Of a stretch of DNA of 28,654 nucleotides, positions 1-10,541 are shown piece by piece. The stretch is from a virus. The position numbers and the translations under genes were made by a program. Position 1 is the stretch's first letter, and each line of letters begins with the position of its first letter. Location: positions 1 to 28,654 of the IMG/VR virus record IMGVR_UViG_3300020411_000765. One strand, 5' to 3'. The notes under the pieces were generated by a model. It saw nothing but the letters and a program-made list of their open reading frames with translations, was not told where the DNA came from and searched no databases.

Positions 1-532
1 AATTTCCAGTTCCATTATGAAAAATCTGTAGGTCTTGACTAGTACCTAACTGTAGTTTTGCTGTGTCACTATCAACAGTTAGATTGCCACTAAAAGTACC
101 AGTAGTACCTTTAAGACCAATACTACTTACAAAAGCATCATCAGCATCAACAAAATTAAAAGTTTTATCTGTATCAGAATCAACTGTAATACCAGCACCA
201 TCGGCAGCTGCATCATTAGCTGATCCTTTGGCAAGAACAATGTTTTTGTCAGCAATCTCTAAGGTGGTTGAATTAAGGGTTGTAGTCGTCCCATCCACTT
301 GAAGGTTACCAGCAATCGTAACAGTACCTGCACCACTGTTAGAGTTGATTGTAAAGGCATTAGGGACTGCTAGAGTAGCACCTGTGAATGAATTGCTTCC
401 ATCCTTCTGAAGATAAGTTCCAGCAGCAGTATCTACTGCTCCTTTTTGAGTCCAGAAATCTTGAGCAAGCAGATTGATTTCTAATCTCTGCTGCTCAAAA
501 GTAAAATTGGTTGCTACATTTCTTTGTGGCAT
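1..532 (-). CDS. tail-fibre-like structural protein, N-terminal part
   Basis: The 177 visible residues begin MPQRNVATNF and run off the left edge, so the C-terminal part is missing. The start is fixed by AGAGGA eight bases before ATG; this ribosome site overlaps the end of the upstream DUF4815-type gene. The sequence is Gly/Thr/Asn-rich and beta-prone. The stretch VDGTTTTLNSTTLEIADKN (residues 79-97), followed by IVLAKG, and a later LQIFHNG (168-174) are signatures I know from cyanophage tail-fibre-like and receptor-binding proteins, in which an N-terminal attachment region is followed by repetitive beta structure. It is the most distal gene of the late operon, as expected for a fibre attached to the baseplate. 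The role in host contact is inferred from family and position. Confidence 0.72.
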   Translation of the reverse strand, partial: MPQRNVATNFTFEQQRLEINLLAQDFWTQKGAVDTAAGTYLQKDGSNSFTGATLAVPNAFTINSNSGAGTVTIAGNLQVDGTTTTLNSTTLEIADKNIVLAKGSANDAAADGAGITVDSDTDKTFNFVDADDAFVSSIGLKGTTGTFSGNLTVDSDTAKLQLGTSQDLQIFHNGTGN

Positions 533-548
533 TGTATTGATCCTCTAA

Positions 549-3500
549 TTAGTATGATGCTACTGCTCTTAAATCTTGTATTTTAGGTACGTAAGCAGGG
601 TTACGAGATTTCATAACAAGTTTCACTGCGAATGATGAAAACTCAGGAAGATCTTCAACGCTATAACTCAATTCTTGATATGATGATTGCTTCTCAGTGA
701 TGCCACTGATAGAGTTCTCTGAGGTAGCAATAGTATCTTTGTCGGGTAAACCTGTTGTATTAAAGTTAACCCATTCAATGTCTTCAAAGTTCTCTTGAGA
801 TGAAGATTTCTTTATTCTATATAGGAGTCCTATGTTGTTTATGTCACTGGTATTAGCAGTGATCTTGACATTGATTCCTGTTGCTGGATTTGATATTGCA
901 ACTTCTTTAGTTACATACTTAGCGATAGTAGAACTATCTTTAGACTTAGTATCAGAAACATAATCAATACCATTAGTATAAGATACTTTAGATACTTGAA
1001 TCCATGATATCTCATCTGCTGCCTGTCCAGTATAAGTGATGATATCATTTACACGGAAAATATCAACTACTTGTGCTGTGTTACTTGAATTTCTAACAAA
1101 TGAACCAGTACCAGATTTAGTTGTATAATCATCATTAATTGGTTGTTTATCATTAGTAACTGTAAGTTCACCTGCTTTATTATCCCAAAGAACAATAGTA
1201 CCATCAATCTTATCAGTATAATTTGTAGAAAAACTATCTGGACTTACAGCAATTACTTTAGTAACAGCTGTAGTATTTGGGAAGGTAGGAATTTGTTCAG
1301 TTATAGAAGCATTAGAAACTGTTACTTTAGGAGTAGTAGGAGTACCTGCATCAGGATTAAGTGCAGTTTGATTACTAAATTTGAGACCTTCTCCTGGAGT
1401 AAATGTATTAGTTGTTTTTACATTAACTGTCAATTCAGATCCATTTACTTTAACAATACTTCCTGAAGCATTACTAGTCATTCCTGTAACAGTCTGTAAC
1501 CCCTGTAGATTGACTCCTGGAGGATCAACATCAGTTCCAGATACTGTATTCGTAATAGTGAAAGAATAGACAGGATAGAACTCAAGTATCTGATCTCTGC
1601 GTCCAAATCTATCTTCTGATCCAGTAGCATGTTCAACTCTATTAGTAATTGTCTTAATAGAAGCTCTTGATAAATCAACTAATGGAGACAGATGAGATAC
1701 TTGACTTGAGAGTTCAAGATTATATGTCAATGATCTACCATCTGCTATAAGGTCTTGCTTTGTATTAAGTGTAGTATTAATTCTTGATGCAATAACCTTT
1801 TGGTTAACAAAGAAGAAATCTTCATTTAAAAAAGTTTTTTCATATGCAGATTGAGTATATGATGCAAATGTACCAACATTATCGTCTACAGGTGCAATAT
1901 TTGTTGTCTTAAGTGTAGAATCTAATTTAGTTTGAGAGAATGAAATATTAGGAACAATAGCATGAATCTTTTCAAATTTTCTATTATATGACGCTAGTAC
2001 ATTTGTACCACCACCAGATATATTTGATGCTGCTCTATTAGATGTTGTAATGATATAATGGTCAACCCCATTATTTGTAACTTGATACAGATCAGAATTT
2101 AATCTAGATGCTGTTATTCCACCAACATTTACAGTTCCTTTAAAGAATACATAAGATTTTCCACTACCATCAAATCCATTATCAGAATGATTTATTTTAA
2201 CTTTTAAATTATTATTCTTGAAAAGACTTGATGTAGCAGCAGTATTTGATCCAGCATTTGTTTCAATTGGATTAACATCAAGTGATTCATATCCAAGATC
2301 TTCATTAGTTAAAAGTAATGATGCTGTTCTAGATGTATCAAATTCAGCACGATACAACTTAAACTTAAGATCCTCAAATAGATCTTCTGTCCAAGCATTA
2401 GTATTCTGAGACTTAAAGAGAGAACCTAAAGCAGGTTGGGTTGTGACAGTTGTGCTAGTGGCAATTTCTGTCTCACCTAACTTAGATGCCCATACAAGGT
2501 AATCAATAGAGTCTGTCTCAAGAACAAGAGCATACTCAGTATCATTCTGTAGATAGACAGGATAATCAAATTCAAATTTAGTTGGAGTTGTAGAATTAAC
2601 AGCAGTAGTTGTTGCATCATCAATTGCAATACCCATTCTAACTGCTGGACTATCAATAGTAACAACAGATTCAATTGTTGCTCCAGCATTTCCAGTTCCT
2701 GTACCAGTAATTATTACAGCAGGAGGTTCTGTATACTCTGAACCAGAAAGAACTAGTTCTGAATGATATACCTTACCACCAGAGACCCTTACAGTAGCAG
2801 TTGCAGTACCACCACCAGGGTTCTGAGGACTCTCAATTGTTACAATTGCTGAATCATATGCAGATCCAGTTGCAGTAACTTTAAGATCTGTTACACGACC
2901 AGAATCTTTAGATATCTTAAGTGTATTAGTAGTATTATTTGTATTATTAGCAAGGGTTAGTGAAGGAATAGTTAAATTCTCATCTTGTTGGAATGAAACC
3001 CCATTATGGTTGTCAAGAACCAATGTATAAACTTGATCATTCAATAGAGTAAATACTCCAGCAGAAGTTGCTGTTAGTTCAAGACCATTCTTATCAAATA
3101 CCCTAGAAATAGGACCAGAAGCATTTGATGTTGCACCAGTCACCTTCTCTGCCTTTGTTACATTAAGATTAGCACTAGCAATTACTCTTAAATAAGTATC
3201 AGGTGTAAGAACTTTCTGTGTACCTGGAATAATATTCTTACCAGGCTTACTATTATCTACATCAGTTAAATAAACTCTAATTGGAATCTTGTCACTCTTA
3301 GTTGAGAAGAATAGATCTAATCCTGTTGTAAATACACCACCATCAAAATTCTCAACTTTAAATGTCTGAGCAAGTGGATTAGGTCTAATTGGATTAGCAG
3401 TATTACTTCCAGTTAACTGTGTTCCTTCATTTGATTTAAAGAAAGAAGGTGAAGTGGAAACAATAGATGATGGATTCTCAGGAATTAAACCAGTAGCATA

Positions 3501-6500
3501 ATATTGAACCTCAGCATATGTTTCTACTTCATCTTTATTATCATTAGTAGAACTTGATGTGAATCTAATTGTCTTAACACCAGTAGTAAATCTAACTTCA
3601 CTAGCAGCACTATCATAAAGAACAGTATCTACATTACCTGTCCAAGTTGTATTTTCTCTAGGTGGTTGACCAGCAGGTATTAAAATAATACCACTAGCAT
3701 TACCATTCTCATCTGTAGTAATAGAACCATTAAAAGCAGATAAAGAATTACCAGCAATACCTGTATATCTTGTATCAGGACATACCCAACGAGCAACATC
3801 CTGTCCTTCCATAAAAGCAAATACTCTTGTATTAGGCTTAAGACGGTTAATTATATACTTAACTGGTACACTTCTTGCAAAGAAAGATAAAGAAGTAGAA
3901 ATTACACTATTACCAATACCCTTAGTATTGATTCCTTTACCAATCTCATTGTTTTGAGGACTAATATTTGAAGAACTAGAAACTGAAGCAGAAGTTACAC
4001 TTGAATCAGCAAGATTGCTATTAGTATCAGCAAATGATCCAATATTAAAGAATGCTCTATTAGCACCTATCCAATTAACTTTATAAGAATTGTAGAGACT
4101 TGATAAAGATTCTCTAACATTACTCTTCGCTAAAAATATAGAATAAAGATTTGTATTATTGTCTGTAACTAATGGTTCAATAGAATTGTCATACCATGAA
4201 TCTACATTAGGTCCAATAAAGGAATCACCAACATATTGAAGAACAACAAATGGGTTAGGATTAATTGTTTTAGTTGCAAATTCATTACCAAGTAATTTAA
4301 GTTCACTATAAGGAAGAGTTACACGATCTCCTTTTCTTCTATAACCAGCAGTAATTCTTTGATCATCTCTTGTATAAACTTCTTCTAATTTAAATGAATC
4401 TTCTTTAGATTCAGGTCTCATAACAGATTGTTGTGTATCAATAGAACATCTGTAATCAGTTGATCTTAATGATCCAATTTTATGTGCTTCAAAGTTATCA
4501 ACAATAAAACCACTCTTATAACGATTAGAACCAGCACTATCAACTAGTTCCATATTAAGTGCTTGCTGTTCAAGAATACTTAATGTTGTGTAATATTCTA
4601 GTCTCTCAATACGTTTCTCCAACTTACCAATGTCACGCATTGTGTAACGACGGTTATCAACTGGAGTAATTCTTACATCTTTATTTGTTTGAGTGTATGC
4701 AGGAATATACAAATATGCTAAAGGAATAGCATCACTAACAGGATCTGGTTTTGATGGGTTAAGAGAAGAATTACCTTCCTTAATAATAAAGGATCCTTTC
4801 TTATTCAAGAAGATACCATCAATTCTATCAAGATATTGTGTCTGTGTGAATGAGAATGTATATTCTAATCCAGCATCAGGAGCAGGTGTACTTGAAATAA
4901 TACCACCTGTACCTGTAAATGATCTAGTATTTGCTCCACCTAGAAGTGAATTATTCTGGAATCCAGAGATAATAGAATCATTATCTACTTTAGGTCTAAA
5001 ATCAAGAACATCTTTCAATGATACATTACCTAAAGCAGGTGAATTATAAGAAGGAATGTCACCAGCATCAATACCAGCTTCATGTAAATATGAATCTACA
5101 GTACAGAAATCCCCAGCTGTATGCTCAAAATAATCAAAAGCAACAACTAACTTTCCTGTTGGTGCATCAGCACCTGGTTTTAATACAATTCTTGAAGTAT
5201 CATATATGGTGTCTCTTTGACCATCATCAAATGTAAATCTACTAGTAACATCAGTACCACTAACAAGAGTACCATTTCTATCTACAGTAGGAGCATCTGC
5301 TGTAGATCCCATATAAACATATCTTAATTTGTAGACATCTGCATAACTGTATACACTAACAGATGTAGTATCATAATCTGTACCACGTAAAGGAATAACA
5401 CTATCACCAGCAGAATCAATAACAATCCTTTTATTAGTAACAGAAGTCTTAAGTCTTGGTTTTGCCTTAGTAACTTCTAATGTAGCTGTTAGTTTTAACG
5501 TCGGATACGTTGGGTTAGATGGCATAGTGCCAAAATACGTATCAGGAAGGTTCAAAGTAACACTACCAGAAGTCAAACCACTAGCAGAATCAACAGAAGA
5601 TGTAATACCTACTTGATCTGAAGTAATATAAATGACATCACCTTTAACAATATTTGGAGCAGATCCTGCATCAAGAATAGTAATTAGGAAATTACTCTCG
5701 GTAAATGAAACGAATCTTTGTGTTCCAAAATCCAACTGAGCAGCAAATGTAATATTTCCACCACTAGCAGATCCAGTACTTACAAAATCTCTTCTTAAAT
5801 AATATGCAATTTTAGAATCTGTACTACTTGCAACAAGTGAACTTACTTGATTAGTTCCTGTTTTATAAAGAAGACTTCCCTGATTAAAATTATCAATTGC
5901 AGGACGAACTCTAACAACACTACTATTACTTACATTAGCAGGAAGAGATCTATCCAAATAAATTCTTGATTTTAATACACCAGATGGTTTTGTAGCTTGT
6001 TGAACAATACCACGAATAGTTGTGTCATTTGTGTCACTAAACTGTATCAAATCTCCTTGTTGTAGTACTTTTGTACTATCGCCACCAAATCCATTACACT
6101 CAATAAACTTTCTACCTATAGAACCACTAAAGGTAAAATCAGTTACTGCCTTAGTTTCAGCATACTTCTCTCTATTAACTTCAACATCAGCAGTATACTT
6201 ATTACCTTGACCAGAACCAAACTCACAAAAGAATGACTTAACATTCTGTGGAGTATATGTAACAATAGAATCTCTTACAAGAACTGGTGTTACCACAGCA
6301 GGATCGCTAATTGCTGAACCACCACTTCCTTGTACTACATTAACAATAGGTGGTCTAGAATATTCTGTGTTAACAAGATCTCTATTTACAATAGCAGCAC
6401 TAATAATCTTTGTTCCACTAATTGTTAAATTAACTTTAGATATATCAAAATCAACACCATCAATTCTGAGTTTAGTTCCTGCTACATAACCAACACCTCT

Positions 6501-8747
6501 ATCATTAACAATAAAGTGTGAAATAGTATTATCTTTAGCAATTCTTAAAGTATTATTTCCTTCGTCTCTAATTGGTTCACCAGACTTAAATGTTCCAAAA
6601 AGAGTTTTTACCATCAAAGTTTTAGTGCTGGTATATGATTTACCAGAAGCACCTTCTACAACACCATATGCTCCACTTTGAAGACCATAAACATACTGAC
6701 CAGGTGTAAAACTATTAGCAACACTAATTGGATCGTCTAAAAGTATTTTAGTAAAGAATTGAGGATCAAAATATGATAATCCAAAAGTACTGTTATAAAC
6801 AGCATCTCCATTATCTTGACGACCTTTAGAAACTACTACATCTACATCTGGATTAAATCCATTTCCTTTTTCAATTAAAGTAACATTACTTGGTTTTGCT
6901 ATTCCAACAACAGGAGTAATTGTCTCATTATAATCAACAATTGTTCCAAATGGAGTAGATCCTGTATTCTTAACAGCTGTTTCTGTTAAATGAATTGCTC
7001 TATTCAGATCAGAAGCACCACTATCATATTCTATAAAGAATTGATCTAGATGATCTTTCTTACCAGTAACAGTAAGTTCAAGGAATGTATTAGATGTATT
7101 TGAATCAACTTCAATTCTATTTACAATGGACAACCCAATAGTAGAAACAGAACCAACTGTAGCAGGTACACCTGATTGATTTCTAGAAATAACAAACCAC
7201 AATGTAGGTATACCAGCTAATCTAGCATCATTATCAGTAGTTGCACTACCACCAAGAGCATCAATATTGATTGAACTATCAAGTTTTACATATATTGTTT
7301 TAATACCAGAATCAATATCAAAATACTGTCCTCTACGATCTAAAGTCTGCTTTATAGCAGTTTTTGTTTCTGTATTGTTTAATCCAATAGAACCATCGTT
7401 AAAGTTAGCACAAAGGAAAACATTTGGATAAGCAGTTAACTCAGAACCTTCAGTATTAAGAGGAACAGTTCCATATACATTATTGACTTTATATGTTGGA
7501 AGTCCAGCAGTCTTTAAACGAATATCAGACCTATCAAGAGTCTGTCTTGCCTTACCAAGTGTTAAATACTTTGTTTCTTTATTAACAATCTCGTATCCCT
7601 TAACATATGCTTTACCAGGACCAATGCTTGTTACTAACTTATCTGCTGCTTCTGTAGTAGTAAATCCATTTACCTTACCAGTAGCATCAGCAGAATATAC
7701 ACCTAAGTTACCACCATCTTGATAATATTCCCTAACGTCAATTGAAAAATTATCAACAACATAATCTCCAGATTCATCATATGTTCTTCTTGCAAGAGTA
7801 TTCTCAAGAAGATTGTAGTCTGTTTGTACTACTTGACTCTGTACAGAACCAGACTTAATACTTAATAATTGGATAAAATTCTTATCTGTAGTTGCAGTAT
7901 AACCATACTTAACTAAAGTAAGTGAAATCTTTAATCTATCTGCACCTGGAGCACTATAATTACTTGATCCAATAGAATTATCATAAAGAGAAGCATCTGT
8001 TTCTGCTGTCTCTAAGGTTTCTGTAATTTTAAATCCTACTTTATTAGATGGTTGATTGTAATAAGGATCAATTACTAAAAGTTGAGCAGCATTCCTTACA
8101 AAATATCCATTAACAAAATAAATTCCTTCTTCTACCTTAACAGCAGAAGCATATCCCATCGCATTGCTTGCTAATGACGACGATACACCTGTGTCAGGAT
8201 CAGTAATAGAAATACTAGTAGGAAGTACGCTTCCATCGGTTCCAACCACCATCAGTGGTGTATTAACGCCATCTACGACCTCTAGGGTCTCACCTTGTCG
8301 GAATGTATCCTCATTACCTGCATCACCACTATTTGTATAGTTAACATACACAACATCAGCAGTTGTATCTGTTGCTTTAGTTGCTTCTATTACAGTTGCA
8401 ATAACACCAGAAGTTAATCCTTTAAGATTCTGCCCTTTTAGTTGTGTAATATCATACTTCTTGTAAACTACATTCCCATCAACATTTGTAGGAATCTCAG
8501 ATACTGAAGATAATTTAACAAAAGGTAATTTTGTATTAAAACCAACCTCACCAGGTATGACAAGTTCACCTTGTTTAAAGGCATACTTACCAAAACTCTC
8601 TATTTGATTTTGCAGGACAGACTGTAACTGGGTTAACTCTCTCGCTTGGATTGAATATCCAGGCCGAAAGAGTACCTTGTAAAAGTTCTTATCCTGTGTA
8701 AAATCGTCGTAGTATGGAGCTACATTAAGGTTTGTCTTCTGAGGCAT
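549..8747 (-). CDS. giant DUF4815-type virion structural protein (2732 aa)
   Basis: The N-terminus (MPQKTNLNVAPYYDDFTQDK, then a conserved 'RPGYSIQARELTQLQSVLQ' segment within the first 65 residues) matches the DUF4815 family of large virion proteins of T4-like cyanophages. A probable coiled coil with Leu/Glu-rich 'EKRIERLEYYTTLSILEQQ' lies near residue 1380. The rest is Ser/Thr/Asn-rich and beta-like, with several G-x-G/A-Y-x-x-x-P-x-V modules near residues 630, 755, 800, 1965 and 2007. The C-terminus is a compact domain ending in 'VPKIQDLRAVASY'. It lies directly after gp8, where T4 carries gp9 and gp10, so a peripheral baseplate or fibre-connector role is likely. ATG at 8747 is preceded only by weak purine-rich sequence. 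No frameshift is seen over 8.2 kb. Confidence 0.78.
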   Translation of the reverse strand: MPQKTNLNVAPYYDDFTQDKNFYKVLFRPGYSIQARELTQLQSVLQNQIESFGKYAFKQGELVIPGEVGFNTKLPFVKLSSVSEIPTNVDGNVVYKKYDITQLKGQNLKGLTSGVIATVIEATKATDTTADVVYVNYTNSGDAGNEDTFRQGETLEVVDGVNTPLMVVGTDGSVLPTSISITDPDTGVSSSLASNAMGYASAVKVEEGIYFVNGYFVRNAAQLLVIDPYYNQPSNKVGFKITETLETAETDASLYDNSIGSSNYSAPGADRLKISLTLVKYGYTATTDKNFIQLLSIKSGSVQSQVVQTDYNLLENTLARRTYDESGDYVVDNFSIDVREYYQDGGNLGVYSADATGKVNGFTTTEAADKLVTSIGPGKAYVKGYEIVNKETKYLTLGKARQTLDRSDIRLKTAGLPTYKVNNVYGTVPLNTEGSELTAYPNVFLCANFNDGSIGLNNTETKTAIKQTLDRRGQYFDIDSGIKTIYVKLDSSINIDALGGSATTDNDARLAGIPTLWFVISRNQSGVPATVGSVSTIGLSIVNRIEVDSNTSNTFLELTVTGKKDHLDQFFIEYDSGASDLNRAIHLTETAVKNTGSTPFGTIVDYNETITPVVGIAKPSNVTLIEKGNGFNPDVDVVVSKGRQDNGDAVYNSTFGLSYFDPQFFTKILLDDPISVANSFTPGQYVYGLQSGAYGVVEGASGKSYTSTKTLMVKTLFGTFKSGEPIRDEGNNTLRIAKDNTISHFIVNDRGVGYVAGTKLRIDGVDFDISKVNLTISGTKIISAAIVNRDLVNTEYSRPPIVNVVQGSGGSAISDPAVVTPVLVRDSIVTYTPQNVKSFFCEFGSGQGNKYTADVEVNREKYAETKAVTDFTFSGSIGRKFIECNGFGGDSTKVLQQGDLIQFSDTNDTTIRGIVQQATKPSGVLKSRIYLDRSLPANVSNSSVVRVRPAIDNFNQGSLLYKTGTNQVSSLVASSTDSKIAYYLRRDFVSTGSASGGNITFAAQLDFGTQRFVSFTESNFLITILDAGSAPNIVKGDVIYITSDQVGITSSVDSASGLTSGSVTLNLPDTYFGTMPSNPTYPTLKLTATLEVTKAKPRLKTSVTNKRIVIDSAGDSVIPLRGTDYDTTSVSVYSYADVYKLRYVYMGSTADAPTVDRNGTLVSGTDVTSRFTFDDGQRDTIYDTSRIVLKPGADAPTGKLVVAFDYFEHTAGDFCTVDSYLHEAGIDAGDIPSYNSPALGNVSLKDVLDFRPKVDNDSIISGFQNNSLLGGANTRSFTGTGGIISSTPAPDAGLEYTFSFTQTQYLDRIDGIFLNKKGSFIIKEGNSSLNPSKPDPVSDAIPLAYLYIPAYTQTNKDVRITPVDNRRYTMRDIGKLEKRIERLEYYTTLSILEQQALNMELVDSAGSNRYKSGFIVDNFEAHKIGSLRSTDYRCSIDTQQSVMRPESKEDSFKLEEVYTRDDQRITAGYRRKGDRVTLPYSELKLLGNEFATKTINPNPFVVLQYVGDSFIGPNVDSWYDNSIEPLVTDNNTNLYSIFLAKSNVRESLSSLYNSYKVNWIGANRAFFNIGSFADTNSNLADSSVTSASVSSSSNISPQNNEIGKGINTKGIGNSVISTSLSFFARSVPVKYIINRLKPNTRVFAFMEGQDVARWVCPDTRYTGIAGNSLSAFNGSITTDENGNASGIILIPAGQPPRENTTWTGNVDTVLYDSAASEVRFTTGVKTIRFTSSSTNDNKDEVETYAEVQYYATGLIPENPSSIVSTSPSFFKSNEGTQLTGSNTANPIRPNPLAQTFKVENFDGGVFTTGLDLFFSTKSDKIPIRVYLTDVDNSKPGKNIIPGTQKVLTPDTYLRVIASANLNVTKAEKVTGATSNASGPISRVFDKNGLELTATSAGVFTLLNDQVYTLVLDNHNGVSFQQDENLTIPSLTLANNTNNTTNTLKISKDSGRVTDLKVTATGSAYDSAIVTIESPQNPGGGTATATVRVSGGKVYHSELVLSGSEYTEPPAVIITGTGTGNAGATIESVVTIDSPAVRMGIAIDDATTTAVNSTTPTKFEFDYPVYLQNDTEYALVLETDSIDYLVWASKLGETEIATSTTVTTQPALGSLFKSQNTNAWTEDLFEDLKFKLYRAEFDTSRTASLLLTNEDLGYESLDVNPIETNAGSNTAATSSLFKNNNLKVKINHSDNGFDGSGKSYVFFKGTVNVGGITASRLNSDLYQVTNNGVDHYIITTSNRAASNISGGGTNVLASYNRKFEKIHAIVPNISFSQTKLDSTLKTTNIAPVDDNVGTFASYTQSAYEKTFLNEDFFFVNQKVIASRINTTLNTKQDLIADGRSLTYNLELSSQVSHLSPLVDLSRASIKTITNRVEHATGSEDRFGRRDQILEFYPVYSFTITNTVSGTDVDPPGVNLQGLQTVTGMTSNASGSIVKVNGSELTVNVKTTNTFTPGEGLKFSNQTALNPDAGTPTTPKVTVSNASITEQIPTFPNTTAVTKVIAVSPDSFSTNYTDKIDGTIVLWDNKAGELTVTNDKQPINDDYTTKSGTGSFVRNSSNTAQVVDIFRVNDIITYTGQAADEISWIQVSKVSYTNGIDYVSDTKSKDSSTIAKYVTKEVAISNPATGINVKITANTSDINNIGLLYRIKKSSSQENFEDIEWVNFNTTGLPDKDTIATSENSISGITEKQSSYQELSYSVEDLPEFSSFAVKLVMKSRNPAYVPKIQDLRAVASY

Positions 8748-8775
8748 CTCACTTTATCTCTAGTTTTGGATAAGA

Positions 8776-10485
8776 TCAGAATTCAATTACGAGTTTGATG
8801 TCCTCAATTTGGTCAGCAGCTCTAGTAATTTGTCTTCTGTTCTCTATGTATACTATATCTCCAGAGTTAGGTGCTATCTCAGGATTTGCTTTACCATCTG
8901 TGAATGAAACATCACTTACGGATGTATCAGCATTAGCATCAATAGGACGTGCAGTTCCACTATCAGCACCAGTCACGTTATTTGTAGCATGATCAAATGC
9001 TAGAACTTTACCATTATGTGTATGGAGGTCAGGGGATTGGAAATACTTTAGTATACCATTGGTTGCATCCCAAGAAACAACTCTTCCCTTGGCAGTACCA
9101 CCAGTAACGGTCTGAGTAATCTCTTCATCAACGGTATAATCACCAGTACCTGTCAACTTTAATGCAGGAGTACCACGAAGAGTACTTGCAGTAGCAACAG
9201 TTGTAGTACCATAGTTATATGGATCTTGAAGAATTCCAATACGACGGAAATCATTATCTACAGGGAAGTCTCCAGAACCCTCATCATAAGTTAGACGAAC
9301 ATTCGTCATAACTCTCTTAGCACCAAATTCTGAAGCAAGATCAGCACCATGACCACCTTCAGGTGATATTACAACTTCAATAGCACCAGTAGCATTAGCA
9401 GCGACTGTAGCAGTTGTTGTAAGACCAGCATCAGTATATACGTTACCATTAACTAGACGTACATTACCATATGTGTATCCAGTACCATCTGCTTCCATTG
9501 ATACAGTATTAATTACACCACCAGCAGTGGTAGTAACTTTAACTTTAGCACCAGATCCATCACCATCAACAGGAACATAAAGTGTTGCAGAAGTTGGGAG
9601 GTTAGCACCACCATCAGTTGTTACAGCAACATGAATTGCTCCATCAACAACAGCAGTACCAGCATATGCACCAATAGGTAAGAAATTGGTAGATAAGAAA
9701 GCAATAACCTCAGCAGTGGTTAAAGTATACATATACTTCCATATGTAACCTGCTGTTCCAGCAGCTTCTGTGAAAATACCATTTGCATAAGTTCCATCAG
9801 CAGCCTGTGGACTTGTTGAAGGCATCTTCTGAGCATTCTGTCCAGTTGCATTAGCAGGAGTCTGCCCATTATACAAACACTTAAACACCTCATAGTTACT
9901 ATTCATTGTATAGAACATAGATGTTGAAAGACTAGTCTTACTCAATGCTGTTGAAGTACCAGTAACTCCACCTGCACTTATAGAATAAGTTGGGCGGTAC
10001 ATATCGTACTTAGGATTAGTTGTCAAACTCCAGTCATAGCGAGTAGTAACTAAACGAGCAAATGTAGATGTAATACGCTTGGCAGCAATCAGATCGTCAT
10101 ATACAGCAGCTTTCTCTCTAGCATTGTCTATTGGTGCAGGAGGAGTATCCTCTGTAGCATATCTGTAAGTTTTTACCTTAGCAGTTGCACCAGATGTTGC
10201 CTGTGTGAGAGTTGATCCCGCAGCTGGTGCGATAGTTGATCCTGAATGACTCAACAGAAGACTGTTAGGATAGGCAGCAATAACTTGAACATTGGTCAAA
10301 CCTCCCCCACTAACAGTATTTGTAGTATTCCATGTTCCAGTTACGTTGTAAATTTCAACATAACTGTACCATTTTTGAGGGCGACCAACAAAGAAATACA
10401 TATTGGTTGCTGACGCTTCACTAAGCGACTCTAGAAATTGCTTCGCATTGAAGATTCTAAACTTTTCTGAAATAATAGCTGCCAT
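8776..10485 (-). CDS. gp8: baseplate wedge subunit gp8
   Basis: The N-terminus MAAIISEKFRIFNAKQFLES, followed by 'ATNMYFFVGRPQKWYSYVEI', matches cyanophage homologues of T4 gp8, a wedge protein that binds gp7 and gp10. At 569 aa it is much longer than T4 gp8 (334 aa). The extra length includes a Gly/Thr/Val-rich central part with one G-x-G-Y beta module near residue 338. The order gp25, gp6, gp7, gp8 supports the call. It has its own late promoter, TATAAATA, 41 bp upstream of the start, so its dose can be set independently of the giant gp7-like gene. It ends 28 bp before the DUF4815-type gene, which probably shares its transcript. Confidence 0.8.
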   Translation of the reverse strand: MAAIISEKFRIFNAKQFLESLSEASATNMYFFVGRPQKWYSYVEIYNVTGTWNTTNTVSGGGLTNVQVIAAYPNSLLLSHSGSTIAPAAGSTLTQATSGATAKVKTYRYATEDTPPAPIDNAREKAAVYDDLIAAKRITSTFARLVTTRYDWSLTTNPKYDMYRPTYSISAGGVTGTSTALSKTSLSTSMFYTMNSNYEVFKCLYNGQTPANATGQNAQKMPSTSPQAADGTYANGIFTEAAGTAGYIWKYMYTLTTAEVIAFLSTNFLPIGAYAGTAVVDGAIHVAVTTDGGANLPTSATLYVPVDGDGSGAKVKVTTTAGGVINTVSMEADGTGYTYGNVRLVNGNVYTDAGLTTTATVAANATGAIEVVISPEGGHGADLASEFGAKRVMTNVRLTYDEGSGDFPVDNDFRRIGILQDPYNYGTTTVATASTLRGTPALKLTGTGDYTVDEEITQTVTGGTAKGRVVSWDATNGILKYFQSPDLHTHNGKVLAFDHATNNVTGADSGTARPIDANADTSVSDVSFTDGKANPEIAPNSGDIVYIENRRQITRAADQIEDIKLVIEF

Positions 10486-10525
10486 TGCTTTTAAGAGCTT
10501 ATGTTTGTATAGACTGAATCTGGTT

Positions 10526-10533
10526 TATTTATA
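10526..10533 (-). promoter_or_regulatory. T4-type late promoter (TATAAATA) for gp8
   Basis: A perfect TATAAATA octamer lies on the minus strand in the 56-bp gap between the gp7-like stop and the gp8 start. This is the late promoter consensus of T4-like phages, recognised by the phage late sigma factor gp55 with the gp45 clamp. No -35 element is needed or seen. It is expected to drive gp8, the DUF4815-type gene and the fibre gene. Confidence 0.8.
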
Positions 10534-10541
10534 CGTATTTA

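Noticed and set aside
63-302. Plus-strand open frames across the late block, for example 63-302, 1143-1466, 4693-5049 and 22105-22350
   Set aside because: They lie antisense to clear structural genes, lack ribosome sites and resemble mirror images of low-complexity coding sequence.
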